Notes under the pieces: generated by a model
Databases searched by the model: none
What the model was told of the DNA's origin: nothing
Seen by the model: only the letters and a program-made list of their open reading frames with translations
Part shown: piece after piece, positions 20,800 to 32,195 of the stretch
How the letters are laid out: each line of letters begins with the position of its first letter
Numbering within the stretch: position 1 is the first letter of the stretch
Assembly: GCA_021234155.1 (NCBI GenBank)
Contig: JAJEKV010000002.1
Coordinates: 41,221,841 to 41,285,840, forward strand
Length of the DNA stretch: 64,000 nucleotides
Direction of reading: 5' to 3'
DNA from: Isoetes taiwanensis
Taxonomy: Eukaryota > Streptophyta > Lycopodiopsida > Isoetales > Isoetaceae
Made by a program: the position numbers and the translations under genes

Positions 20800-23691
20800 T
20801 GAGATGAGTAAAATGGAGCCAGGGAATTCCAAAGGAGGCCATTGCCCTAGGCTCCAATGGAGGAAGATGGGTTGCCTTTTGTTGCACCCTTGCAACCAAA
20901 CGGTATTTGCAGAGGGCATAATAACCTGCAGGTTGATCCATTTGATAGTGTGAATGATGAGAGGCCGGGAGATGAACATCTTGGAGTTGGCATTGTGAAG
21001 CTTCTTATCGAAGTTGATACTATCATGTCCCAGAAAGCTCTAGTGATTGCATTGTGTGCTCGGGGCTGCTTTGGAGTCCCAAGCTTCGATTGAGATGGCC
21101 AATTAGATTTATTACACACAAGAATGGTGATACTCTAGAATGCCCCTCTTGAACTACACACCCCAAGGCCCACCCAAGGCCATGTGGAAGATTTGGTGGT
21201 CGATGAGCATCCTTTGATCACAAGGAAGAGACGCTATGTCTTTCATAAAAGGCACCAAAGGTGCCCAAGAGGCCTAGAAGTGACAAATATTTAGAAAGGA
21301 TGGAAAGTATGGCACCAACCAAAGAAAACCTGGAGGCAATTAGGGGACAAGAGTGTTGCAACCTAGATTGCACAAAGGCATTACAATGTGGATGACCTCG
21401 TGCGGATAAGGTCCCAATACATTGGACAGCTTCAAAAGATAGGATTAATTTCATTTACTCCTTGTGTAGGAATTCCAGGCTATGATGAAAACACGGGACT
21501 ACTATGCTATATCAATTGAGGGGAATGAAGGTATGTATGAGAGCATTGAGATGGATTCTTGGGGTGAGCAAGTCTTCATTTTACGAGATCTTTGGGAGCG
21601 AGGTTAGAAAAGGGCACACTTTGTTCCAACATGGTAATGCACTCACTTTGAAACCTAGAGCAAATACTCTAAAGGCCATTCAGCGTCTTGAGCTTTGTGA
21701 GATACATGTCTCAATCTATGCCCCACAAGTCGAAGGTGAGCGAGCACGGTGTGCGAGTGGTGCAAAGAGTGTTGCCACAACACTATATCCAAAAGGAGTG
21801 TCTTAAGGAGGTCAACTCCATCCTAGAAACTACCGGAGGTAGGCCTCTTTCTCAATCACATTTCAGCAAGTTATGGAGCACTCACTTCTCGGACGTGAGT
21901 GTCCTACAACACATGCCATTCTCAAAGTGCAACACTTGCATTCAACTCAAGGATACACTTGCATCAACCGCAATAGAGAAAAGAAAGAATGGCAATTAGG
22001 GAGCAATTTGCAGATCACCAAAGGGACCAAATATCATGTAGACAGTTGTATTGGCGGTGGAGAACATTTTTCGAGATGCAGCGGACAAATTTTTGTGTAT
22101 AATTCATGATAAGATGGACCAACACAAGACTTTCTTGCCAAAAGCTAGATCCTTTACCCAAAGCGTTGTCAAAACGCTTTTTGAGATGAAAGTAAGTCCG
22201 GCGGGTGTATTAACACATGGTCATGGAACCTGGAACATATGGTCACTTTGTGCTTGATCTATGGAGAGATGATCCAAACTTCCATGTGAGCTCTATTTTC
22301 AAGTGCCCGAGAACACTAGAGAAAGGATCGATAGAAGGGAGGAGGTATTCCCCTTCAAAGACCCATTTTGAGGCTTTGATGGATGATCAACCGCTTTGTT
22401 ACCAAAGGCGCGGATAAAAAGCTCACATCCAAGGTGTCTAGTGAATCAAGGAGGACTTGGGATGATTTCCCCTTACTTGAGAAATCAACGCACGAGGAGC
22501 TATGTGTTGGGTTGGACAACCTGTTGGAAAGAAAACAAGAATAGATGGATGTTTGGGGCAATGTCATACTTGGACAGGTGGGAGTATTCAAAGTTGTGAA
22601 AGTGGGATTCATGATGGTTGGGCATACGCATGATGATATAGATGGATTCTTTGGAACTTTCTCCACCAAGCTCAAGAGAGAAAAAACGTGACCACTCTCC
22701 CCGAACTAATGGATGTGTTTGAGAGCTGCATTGACCCCAACCCAATGGCTTTCTTGATGGATGAGGTTGCGATTGGAAATCATTTGTAGAAGGATACTTG
22801 CTAGATGGCAAGGACCGGTTAATGAGACACACAAAAGCCACTTCAATTCAAGTTTTGGGTTAGGGATGGAATACCAATCATGCAATATAAGTGGAGACCA
22901 GGTGACAAGTTGTGGATGCCCGTACAAGGTATCGAGTTGTGGCAAAGGGGTGTCTTCTGCGGGTGAAGTTCTCATTCCTAAAGGGCAGCCAAAACCACTA
23001 CCTCCCTTCAAGACAGGTCAAAGACTCTAGCCAACCGGTGAAGGGCATCAAGGATTACATAACGACCGGGATGATGTTCAAATGGAAAGCACACCTCCAC
23101 TCTTAAGAAAAATCAAATGGACTCCCTAATCAAATCTTGGGAGAAAGTTGTGACATGCTTAGAAACCCGAACAGCCCATGTGGGAGGGAGCTAAGAGATG
23201 GGTTCTTGCCGAGTCAAGATGGGAGGGTTCTCAAGGTGCAAGCACGTCTAAGAATGCTCACTTGGGTCCCAACAAGGGTTCCAAGTGGTTTGTGGGAAGT
23301 AAGGCCTCAAAGCCGAAGTGGTTTGATCTTCCCCGAGTGGGATCCCTTTGAGGACATCAAGGAAGGATACTTTGTGCTAGTAAGGCCCGATGATGAGGAC
23401 TGTCCAATATGGTTAGGGGTGGCACTCCTCGATGTGACCACCACTATGCCTGATGGAGAGGAGTTAGATCCCGGATTCCAAATTCAATATTGGGAGCCCA
23501 TTGGGAGGCACAAGAAGGGCAACTTGAAGGAGCAATACAATCGACTGGCCGGGAGAAGAAGTGGAGGGCAAATTATGCTGACCCTCAAAGGAGGGAATTG
23601 GTGGAGTGTGTGGTATGGTCATATCCAAGTTCTCACATTGCAAAAGACAACACACACAAGATCCCAAGAAAGGAGATGGACAAGGCCATGA
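20800..23691 (+). pseudogene. Transposase-like gene with GHTHDDID motif (DUF7869-like)
   Basis: Plus-strand frames keep the landmarks of a large eukaryotic transposon-associated family in order: ECCNLDCTKAL (about 21,350), VCMRALRWILGVSKSSFYEI (21,526 on), KPRANTLKAIQRLE, FSKCNTCIQLKD (21,920), KMDQHKTFLPKA (22,110), HGHGTGTYGHFVLDLW (22,215 on), and MVGHTHDDIDGFFGTFSTKL (22,614-22,673). The C-terminus GYFVLVRPDDEDCPIWLGVAL (about 23,366) is followed by a long open frame to 23,691. The Cys pairs and the DDID block are plausible metal-binding and catalytic parts, but that is inference. Some breaks may be introns, yet in-frame stops (for example after 21,090 and around 22,420-22,460) and frame changes indicate decay. 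I link it to DUF7869-type proteins from memory of motif order; no search was possible. Confidence 0.5.
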
Positions 23692-23900
23692 GCAACCTCC
23701 ATGCTATATCATTGTATGAGGGTGCATAATATTGAGAAGTTTGAAAACTTTCTCAACTAGTGGTTTGTAAAATTTATGAGGAAAACAAGTAACCCAATTC
23801 TATGTGTGTCATGTGTAATTCTATTCAAGCAATCAATTCAGAAATTTCTTTTATGGTGTGTGAGTCCCATTTTCAGTCCGAGTCCCAAAATTCAAGATTT

Positions 23901-23925
23901 GTCCCACTTTAATTAAATACGACTT
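23901..23925. repeat. Right terminal inverted repeat of the AAGTC element
   Basis: Reads GTCCCACTTTAATTAAA then TACGACTT, the exact complement of the left terminus, followed by direct AAGG at 23,926-23,929. Two subterminal GAGTCCCA motifs just inside (near 23,852 and 23,880) echo the GGGACTC of the left end. Confidence 0.85.
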
Positions 23926-24940
23926 AAGGATGATATAACAGAATTTTTTTAGAGGTTTGACAACCTAGTGGCTGACTTGGAAGCTACTAGAGTGGTTGTG
24001 ACAAAAGACCATCAGCTAATGACTATTGCCTGAGCATTCTCTAACTATTATCAGTTATCTACATTAGTTAGGAATGTTGCTAAGAATAAGGAGGGTGCTG
24101 AACTTATGGTTAAAATTGAGCTAGAACAGAAGCAAATAATAAATGACCAAGAAGAGCATTCTGAGGTATCGTTTGTTGGGAATGGGAAAGGTAAGAACTC
24201 TTATCAAGACAAGTGCAAGTTAGGACCCTGCTTTAATTGTAATAGCTATGGCCACCTTAAGCACAATTGTCCTAAAATAGATGCTTCAACTATGATGGCA
24301 TTGGACATCAAGCAGTGAACTGCTCTAGTCCCAAAGATTCTACAAAAGTTAGAGGCAGAAATGATTATAGGGGGAATTTTAGCGGAAGAAGCAATAGAGG
24401 AAGAGGAAGGGGAAGAAATGTAAGCACTATCAATTTAGCAAATAGTACAGAAATGGAAGAAGAAGTGGGCGAGAATGCTGAGGTGAGCTACTATTTGTGC
24501 ATGAGACTAAAAATTAACAATGACATGCTTGTGTTAGATTTGGGAGCTGATAGATGCATGATTAAGCAAGCAAAGGATTTGAAGGAGAGAACTAAAAGCA
24601 ACTCAAGTTTTTTTCAACTAGGAGATGGAAATTTGCAGCAAGTAGAAGAAAGTGGCATGCTAGAAATTTATGATTTTGCCGGAACTGAAAAATGTTTTAT
24701 TTGTATCTTGAATTATCAGAAATCTCATTTCTGTTAGTCAATTGGTTGATCTAGGATACAAAGTCTGTTTTGAGAAGACTCATTGTAACATCTTTCATGG
24801 TAGTGAATTGAAGTTCTTGGGTAAGAGAGTTGGGAATCTATTTGCTCTTGATAAAGTGAATATTGAATCAATAAATATGGCCACTGCCCCTACCATCAGA
24901 TAATGGCACGAAAGATTGAGTCATACTCATCTAAACAATA
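23926..24940 (+). mobile_element. Ty1/copia element piece 2: gag C-terminus, zinc knuckle, protease
   Basis: The frame resumes with DDITEFF and RFDNLVADLEA, continues YYQLSTLVRNVAKNKEGAEL, then the CCHC knuckle CFNCNSYGHLKHNC (C-X2-C-X4-H-X4-C) near 24,228-24,270 and an Arg/Gly-rich basic patch. LVLDLGADRCMIKQAKDL (about 24,529) is the aspartic-protease region; the usual D-S/T-G-A is D-L-G-A here, so a key residue is lost. The piece ends in the GAG-pre-integrase motif WHERLSHTHLNN at 24,940, cut by the next insertion. A stop at 23,951 and frame changes near 24,030, 24,315 and 24,720 break it. Confidence 0.8.
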
Positions 24941-24967
24941 CTAGTAACATTGCCCGGCATTGCCGGG
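24941..24967 (-). mobile_element. Helitron-type 3' terminus
   Basis: Minus-strand order is an 8-bp-arm hairpin GCCCGGCAATGCCGGGC, an 8-base spacer, CTAG, then host T. This is the classic hairpin plus CTRR/T layout. A related end lies at 30,404. Confidence 0.55.
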
Positions 24968-27361
24968 CTTAGTAGCAATATGTGATGTTCGGACATAGAG
25001 TTGTTGAAAACATAGGCGTACAACAATGCCTAGCAATGCTAAACATGAGAAGTTGGCAAACTTCTTGGGTAGTTGTCTACATTTAGCTTGTGACTTCTGA
25101 TTAGTAGATGTTGTGTTGGGGTCTTAACATGGGTTAGTGGACAACTACATGATAAACTACTATAATTGCCATTTACTCCAAGGGAAAATTGGATATTGCA
25201 AAAAATCTTTCCAATTTATGAATATATCACAACTTTTAATCCAGTTACATCTAACTTCATATGTCATAAGTAACTATTGAATTTGTCACTGTAGATCTTA
25301 ATCCAGTTACATCTAGAAAAATTAATTACATAATACAAACTATGGAAGGACACGGTCTAAAAGAGCCTCAATTCATCTCAATCTGCCAAACTAATGGTAC
25401 TCAGTTAAAGGAAACAAAATAAATGCATGCTTCAATTGTTTGGTCTATCGCCCATGCTTCAAGCCCACATACTTGTGCAAGAACATTTTACAAAGAAATC
25501 TGCAAATGCAAGGAAGAAACTGTGAGCTAACAGAGACAATCAATGGTTGAGCTAACAATTCTGGGGCCAAATTGTGCTCCAAAATATAATAGAAGGAATT
25601 GCAACTCAGCTCAACAATGTACTTACTACTATATATAGTCTATTTCAAGTATGCAGAGTGTGCGCCACTTAAATGTCTTGGCAAATCTAGGTGTTGAGGC
25701 AGGCCTCTAGTTTAGTTCGAACCACACAGGGATGCTACATATAAATGCCTACCGAGCAAATCATAAACAAACAAATCAGATGGTCAAATATAGTGTTAGG
25801 ATAAATAAATAACGTGAACATCCCTTGTAGTACAGATCAAATTTCCAGAAGTTTAAAGATGACCATCTCTAAAATCACTAATGCTTTATGTATGCTACCA
25901 ACTGCAAAAAATGCATAATTGAAACATAGCTAAAACAGCATCATATTCCTAAACTATCTCAAATAATGCAAGTTCTAGAAGAAGACGACATTGCCAAAAT
26001 CATCATATAATGTGGCCTTCTAAAAAACAAATAAATTCTCAAGAATCTTATTGTAGCTCAAGGGAAAAGCCTGACAAACATTGCAGGAGATCTTTATTTT
26101 ACATACATCTTACCTTGAATGGTAGTGAGAGAAGATCAATTACTTTGTTGTACTTATTGTCCAGGTTTGGATCTAAAAATATAGACGGTAAAAGGTGGTC
26201 AAATTAACTTTACAGGCAGTCAAATTGAAGAGATTGGATAGGTTCAATAGTCATCATTGGAGTTATAGTTGGCATCTAACATAACATTTGCACACAATAT
26301 AATATATACTCAAATGCTTAAAAACAACCTGCCTGACCACGATGACAGTGGTAAGATGCTGTGGAGGGGCTCCTAAGCGAAGCCTGAAATAAAGCAAAGA
26401 TGAAAGCCCATGTCAGCTCTTTCATAATTGATTGAAATTATGAAGGTCAAAAAGTTTGAGAATATGTGCGGCCTACATTTCTACAGAGCCTATATCCTGC
26501 CAAACAGGCTGCAACACACCCATGAAAGACTGTCACATGCATTATCTCCATGCAAAAAATATCATGTAGAAATGCATCTAATGATCTAAACTAACAAGGT
26601 GCTGCGCACGGAGGGTTGCCCTTCGGTGGCCCGAGAGTGTGTTTTCATGTTTCTTGCTGTCGTTTCGTTTCATGGTTCTTGTTGGATCATTTGATGTGTT
26701 TGGGGTTATTAATGGTTTGAAAGGGGGGTTTAGTTTTGTGTTGTTTTATTTTCCTTTGTTTATGAATTGTGCATGGATCAAGCCTATTTCTAGCATGGTG
26801 CTAATGACTTGAGATTCCTGACATGAGATTTTTATTATTGTTTTTGCCTGCAGCGTTACATACTTTGTAGGAAGAGGCGTTATTTGTTGTTTTTATGTTC
26901 TAAAGCATCAACAACAGTTCCAAGACCTAGATATGACACCTTTAGAGATCGTAGCCATATATGAGCATTGATGCAGGGGGTGCGGTGCAGTGCAATTTCT
27001 ATGTTTTAAGTTTGGACCAGTGGATGACCAAGACCAAGAGTGCTAATTTAAAATTTCATTGATATGGTGTAAGAATGGTATCAATATGATGTAAGAATGC
27101 TTGAGTCATAACTTATAGCCTAGATGTGTTGTTGGATTCCAGTAGCTTAAGTTTAAGATGTATCACTTGCACAATCTCTAGCTTATAGTTAGAGGGAATG
27201 ATGCAATACCCTTGCGAATTAAATTTCTAAGCATGTTAAAGTAGAATAATGAATAGTCTTCAATAACTTCGCATAACTCTTTGTAAGTTCTATGAAGCCA
27301 ATAATATTAAATGTAAGCCTGGATAAGGAAAAATATTAACTCGCAACTTCATACACTGGCC

Positions 27362-27459
27362 TGTATTTTCTAGAGTGTAAGTCAGTGTATGTCCTTGTAG
27401 AACTCCAAGTTGTATTTTCTAGAATGTAAGTCATTGTATGTCCGTGTAGAACTCCAAGT
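27362..27459. repeat. Two-copy tandem duplication, period 49 bp
   Basis: The sequence beginning tgtattttctagagtgtaag occurs at 27,362-27,410 and again at 27,411-27,459 with three substitutions. From 24,968 to 27,690 nothing else is identifiable; the DNA is AT-rich with no supported open frame. Confidence 0.85.
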
Positions 27460-27689
27460 TGTATGCTGCAAATACAACCACATAGAAATAAGAGCTAGAA
27501 TTTGTACGGCATTACAACTGCTTTCATTGTCTGTTTAAGGTTAGATACCATTTCTGCAATTAAAGTAAAATCTCGAACCTATCAAATTCGTACCTAGCTC
27601 TATATCCTATAATTATCGAGATTACTCTTATGCTAACCTTCTACAAAAAATGTATTTGAATAAGCAAAAAACCCACCCTTCCCCCCTTA

Positions 27690-28115
27690 ATTCTTTAATG
27701 TATTTGTCGCCTGGCATGCGTGACCAGCCCCTCTATTTGAAGAGGTTTTTGTTTTTTTGTCGCGTGGCACGCATGATCAGCCCCTCCACTTTGGGAGGTT
27801 TGTTTTGTCATGTTTGTTCTACTGTTAGTGATGTGCAGGTACAGGTTGGCAAGTGGCAGCAGCTTCGACTTCTCCATTCGTGGGTTTTGGGAGCGAATTC
27901 TCAGCCTTACGTTTGTCCAAGCCCCTTGCCGAAGGCTTATCACTAGGGTTTTTCCTCGAAAACCCGAAAGGGCGGGGTTTTTTAATCCCGGTGATAAGCT
28001 TTCGGTAGGTACACAAACCAAACATCTATTAGCATTGTATTTCATGGGGTCCAAGTTGTACAATTGGACATTCCTTTTATTTCTCTTCGTGGGTAGTTCG
28101 CATGTGTGCGGCTAC
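27690..28115. repeat. Structured dispersed repeat, copy 1 (LTR-like)
   Basis: About 420 bp shared in inverted orientation with 46,590-46,990. Shared landmarks include cctccactttgggaggtttg, ggtacaggttggcaagtggc, ggtttttcctcgaaaacccg and the terminal gcggctacccactatccaac. Two hairpins are kept in both copies: a long one around cttatcac/gtgataag flanking the Lys-codon-like aaaacccg tract, and one at the end (gtgggtag...ctacccac). Read on the minus strand it starts TGTTGGATAGTGGGTAG, reminiscent of an LTR start, but no partner LTR or primer-binding site was identified. Confidence 0.65.
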
Positions 28116-28620
28116 CCACTATCCAACATTGTAGAAAATCTGCTGAGATAAATGAAAAGCCTATCTATTCAGGAGGTTTTTGTTGTTTTCATGTGAGTCC
28201 CATTCTAGAACCAGTAATAATATGAAGTTAAAATCATGTCTGATTGATAATATTTGCAATTTAATTCAAGCAAACCTGTCTTGATTTTTGCTTACACTGT
28301 TCAGCACCAAAGTAATCCTTGCATTTCTTTTAAGCTCCACAAGAAGCACCCCCCATGTAATCACTATTATCTTAGTGTAACATCTTGTCTACTCTTCCAG
28401 TCACAGATGCATCATTTCTATTTTAACACTTTATTGAAACAAGAATAAGCAACAAATTCTAGGAAAAGAAGATGCATTCCCTGTTTTATTTGCAAATTTG
28501 AGCATTAAACAACCCTGTTACGAGTTTGGTTCATTCCATATATGCCTAAATCAAAGTAGATCATGTGTATTGATTTTAATCGACTCAAAGCAGTCAACTC
28601 AAAGGAAAATTATCTAAGGA

Positions 28621-28946
28621 TACCTGTATTTCCTCATGGTCAGAGTTATAATCCTCATGCATTTGAGTTTCAGGAACTGAAGACATTTCTCGTGCATTCC
28701 TTCCAGCCAAATTCTTAGTGCTGCTATTTCCCTTGTTTTCAAGATCATCCATAAGCGCCCTATTTCCCTTGTTTTCAGGATCATCCATAAGCGCCCTTTT
28801 GCGGCCTCCAGCATTAACTGGAACTTGCACATTTGCCATGCTTAACTCAGCAAAACAATGTTGTAATTCAAACTCAAAGAGTTTATCAAGCTCTTCCTCA
28901 CTTGCACTGATGGAGTAACCATTTGTGTCAAACTCTCTGTCGATTT
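28621..28946 (-). pseudogene. Exon-like fragment of an unidentified gene
   Basis: A minus-strand frame of about 108 codons is bounded by an acceptor-like ATCGACAG upstream and a donor-like CAG/GTATCC downstream. It reads SISASEEELDKLFEFELQ, AELSMANVQVPVNAGGRKR, then RALMDDPENKGN and RALMDDLENKGN in direct succession (a 36-bp in-frame duplication), and ends DYNSDHEEIQ. It resembles a captured gene exon in a transposon rather than a transposase. The parent gene is not recognised. Confidence 0.4.
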
Positions 28947-29847
28947 TAGGGGGAAGATAAAAGGAGGGAAACATCATAAGCAATTTTGTGCCAGTGATAT
29001 GGAAATCAGAGAAGTCCCTAAGAATAGTTCTGGTCATGATAGTACCGATTTTCAACATCACTAATTTGGTCAAGGATGCAATACCTTGTGCATGAAGAGC
29101 CAGCCTAAATCATTTGTAAATCCTTGTCAAGCGGATGCAGCACCATCTGTATTCAGAGTCTGCCTAAATCTTTTGTAAATCTTTGCCATAATCGGAACCC
29201 CTGTGTGAACTCTCCATTTGTCTGTGTACTCTGTAAGGCCGGTACTCAACCGACAGCCCAAGCTCGTGAAAACCTACATTTATGTGTGTAAGCACTTCAT
29301 TTATCTTGTACTTGGGTCAGGCCGGCACTCAACCGGCTGCAAAAGCTCAGTGGGATCCACATTAGGTCTGTGGCAATTTCTCAATCTGCCTATTTTCCAC
29401 TACCTTTTATATGTTCGCTTCTCTGCAAATTTCGTCAAGGGTTCAAGACCCATAATAATCCTAAATTGCCATCAAAAAAGGACCGTCATGGCTATATATA
29501 TCTACTGCCCCTTGTGTTACCATATCCACAAAGGATTTCCATGTGCATGTCTGCACCTTCCAAACAAGTGTTCTAGTTATCCTTTTCTAATATTCGTATT
29601 CAAATTTACCATATACACAATGCCACTAAATACAGACAACTTTCAACAGGTTGTTTGCATCTGGTCCCAATAGTCAGACCCTATATAACAATGTTTTCTA
29701 ATGTTTGCATCTAATGTGCATGTCTGCACCATCCAAGAAGTGTTTAGGTGCCACTCCATACAATAATTTGCAATATTTTAATTGCCTTTTGTCCCAATAA
29801 TATCAGAAACAATATGCAACCATCTCATTTATTTAAGGCATTAATAA

Positions 29848-29900
29848 AAAAAAAATCAAGGGAAAAACCTTTGCAGTAATGATGATACTCGATAGTCATT
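29848..29900 (-). mobile_element. Short LINE 3'-UTR fragment
   Basis: The stretch aagggaaaaacctttgcagtaatgatgatact is shared with the LINE 3' UTR at 43,860-43,892. It is preceded by an A-run, so only the last few dozen bases of a LINE are present. Confidence 0.5.
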
Positions 29901-30199
29901 AATCAGTAAAGCTTCTACAAAGAAAATAATGGTCATTGCTGATGTAAGTTGCGAAAACATGGGTTCCAACCCAGAAAATTCTGTAACTCTTGAAAAAATC
30001 CGGCGCCCTTACTTGTTTCCTGGAATGTAGTTCAAGCCAAAAACTCAAAGAAAAGATGAAAATTCGGTGCCCTTGTTAGTTTACGGCCAAAATTCTGGTA
30101 ATTCTATAAAGGAATAGGAGCTTTTTTTATATACTGGAATACTAATAATATAATCTACACTACATATGTAATAATAAAGAAAATAAATAGACCAATTTA

Positions 30200-30403
30200 T
30201 GCAGGTAAGAGCAAGCAAAGAATTGAGCAAAAATATCCTATCATTCCAGATTATGGACCACACCACCTAAATGAATGGCTAGTCCAATTGAGAACCTATC
30301 TTCATGGTGACGATTATGAGTTGTATAAAATAATGGGAGATAAAAATAGGGGAGATTTCGATGAAGCAATGTTGCTACAAAAATCATATGATAATCTCAT
30401 ATA
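30200..30403 (+). pseudogene. Copia gag N-terminus-like remnant
   Basis: An uninterrupted frame of about 65 codons reads QKYPIIPDYGPHHLNEW, LVQLRTYLHGDDYELYKIMG and AMLLQKSYDNLI. The tyrosine-plus-W pattern (a short region, then W-x2-Q/M-x-TYL) is what the first part of a copia gag looks like. It is cut at 30,403 by a Helitron-type end. It could belong to another copia copy; a match to the element at 11,290 cannot be tested because that copy lacks its N-terminus. Confidence 0.35.
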
Positions 30404-30433
30404 CTAGTTATAATGCCCAGCGTTGCTGGGCAT
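30404..30433 (-). mobile_element. Second Helitron-type 3' terminus
   Basis: On the minus strand the hairpin TGCCCAGCAACGCTGGGCA is followed by TTATAACTAG and then T. It resembles the terminus at 24,941 in layout and in the adjoining ATATGTGA-like interior, so the two probably belong to one family. Its 5' end was not found. Confidence 0.55.
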
Positions 30434-30999
30434 AATATGTGAATTAGGATGCTTAATAAAAGCCTTTTCTATCTAAAAGTTGACAGCAGGGAACGCCTAT
30501 ATAACAAAAGATAGAAGAGATATAATAGCCTTGCTGTCTTGGTTTTGGCATCAATGTTGATGCATTTATTGAACATTTTTGTTTAGCTCTATTAAATACC
30601 ATTGTAAACAACACACCAAGATGGTTGGTTGTGGCACCCCCTGTTTTTTTAGGTTTCATATATTAACGTTCGGTTCTTAGTTTAAAAACTCTTCATATGT
30701 ATGGCATGCTTTGATGCCTGGTGCAAGCCTACTTGTTTAAGAAACTTTTCATAGTTTTTGCATGCAATGTATGCATCCATGATGCTTGTATTGTGCAAAC
30801 ATCTAGGTATTTGCCCAACATTGGGCACTTGCAGTTATGTAGCCCGAATGAGACATAAAGAAACGTCATCTATATGACTAATGCCTGCAAAGTTGCAAAC
30901 AACCTACAATAGTTGCAATCTAGGTAAAGATATTTCTTTTATAGTCAAGAAATATCAAGGTTACATTGTAAAGTCGTATCATTGTTCTTCACTTGCCCC

Positions 31000-31173
31000 T
31001 CGCAAGAGGCGATTGATTTTTGAGGAGTATTTGGATGTGCACTCTTATGCTTAGGCAGGTTGCTTCACTCGGTGGGTCTCTGCTTATCCGCTGAGATTTT
31101 ATTCCTGTCTCTGCATTTATACTTGTATTTGACTCTTTGATTGAATAAAGTCTGACGTCCTTCAACAAAAAAA
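31000..31173 (+). mobile_element. Non-LTR retroposon 3' end, copy 1
   Basis: A terminal sequence with tgcttaggcaggttgcttcact, ttattcctgtctctgca and gaataaagtctgacgtcc, followed by an A-run. The same ending occurs at 51,860-51,985, where it also precedes poly(A). AATAAA next to a terminal A tract indicates retroposition. Confidence 0.65.
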
Positions 31174-31874
31174 TATTTCTTTTATAGTCATTGTCATATA
31201 ATTTAACACTTGCCAAGCATCATTTGTGTTTCTCGTATTCCAATCAGTAAGTTGCGTGGTCATGCGCAGGCATGAAGACACTATAGCGGCATCCATATTT
31301 GAGATTAGGCAATTGATTTTTGAGGCCTTTCTCAACTAACAAAATTTTAATGCACAAATGCTCCAATTCCTGAGAGATTTTTGGCCTGATCATCTCTAAT
31401 GACTACGTAAAGATGTTATAGTAGCCAACCCTGTTATTCAATGCACAAAATAATCAATATAAAATCGAGGTATGGCATCAAAATAATGGAACAAAATAAT
31501 CAAGAGTTTGTAGATCAATCTTATTGCACACAACAATGAGGAGAAACAAAATTGTTTGTTGATTCTGGCTAAGAACTACGATATGACGATCAAGAAATCC
31601 ATGATTGCAATAAATGAAAGTGTAAATACATCAAATGTGTAAACTTATGTTGTTGAAAATTTGTAAATCCATTTTCCTGTACCTTTTTGGTCTATGTCTG
31701 CAATAAATCCACGCATTGAACTGCAGAAAAAGCAGCCTATTACCAGCAAGGTGTATTTTGTAAGATAAAGAAATGTTTTCTGCAAAGCCGTTGAAAACAA
31801 TCAGAGACATGCAGCCTTTTTAAAGCAAAGGAAGAGCCATTTGAAGAAAAGGTCTATGGCCAATAAAATCACGA

Positions 31875-31948
31875 AAGAAAACATCAACATAATAAAAACC
31901 AATTCATATGCAAGAAAACATCAACATAATAAAAACCAATTCATATGC
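31875..31948. repeat. Two-copy tandem duplication, period 37 bp
   Basis: The sequence aagaaaacatcaacataata... occurs at 31,875-31,911 and 31,912-31,948 with no visible difference. Confidence 0.9.
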
Positions 31949-32004
31949 AAGGTTAGAGTCGACAGTTGTTTCATTTATGAAACAAAAAAAAGGCTAAGTT
32001 CTTT

Positions 32005-32195
32005 GGTCTAACCCGTAAGAGGCTTGAGAGAGCCATATCCGATGCTGCAAGCTAGGTTCGGGGCCTTCTTTTCAGGATCAATCTTGGCCGTCTCAACACA
32101 TTGGTAAATCTGGGTCATCTTAAACTTTGCAGTGTAGGACATCTTCTATCATAATCTGAATCTCGCACTGCATGCTCTGCTGCAAAACAGAATCC
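32005..32195 (-). pseudogene. Exon-like C-terminal fragment of an unidentified gene
   Basis: After an acceptor-like TTTTGCAG, minus-strand frames read SMQCEIQIMIEDVLHCK and, one frame over, KMTQIYQCVETAKIDPEKK, then LACSIGYGSLKPLTG to a stop. The text looks protein-like but the frames do not join without a shift. This may be another captured exon within the 12.8-kb insertion. No family recognised. Confidence 0.25.

Larger units (their letters stand above)
11585..23925. mobile_element. 12.3-kb TIR transposon (AAGTC family) inside copia gag
   Basis: The boundaries are defined by a 25-bp perfect inverted repeat (11,585-11,609 and 23,901-23,925), which begins AAGTCGTA and continues TTTAATTAAAGTGGGAC. 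A direct AAGG, or possibly TAAGG, flanks it on both sides. The interior has two divergent decayed gene blocks. The minus-strand block (about 17.25 to 11.95 kb) includes a HAD/NIF phosphatase-like domain. The plus-strand block (about 20.8 to 23.7 kb) resembles a transposase with GHTHDDID. A repeat-rich centre lies between them, and the element looks more GC-rich than its surroundings. Two more left termini occur at 60,431 and 63,816. I do not recognise the superfamily: the TIR does not match CACTA, hAT, Mutator, PIF/Harbinger or Tc1/mariner as I know them. Frameshifts in both gene blocks suggest this copy is non-autonomous. Confidence 0.75.

Noticed and set aside
26596-26650. Possible third Helitron end near gtgctgcgcacggag
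   Set aside because: No clean hairpin followed by CTRR/T on either strand.
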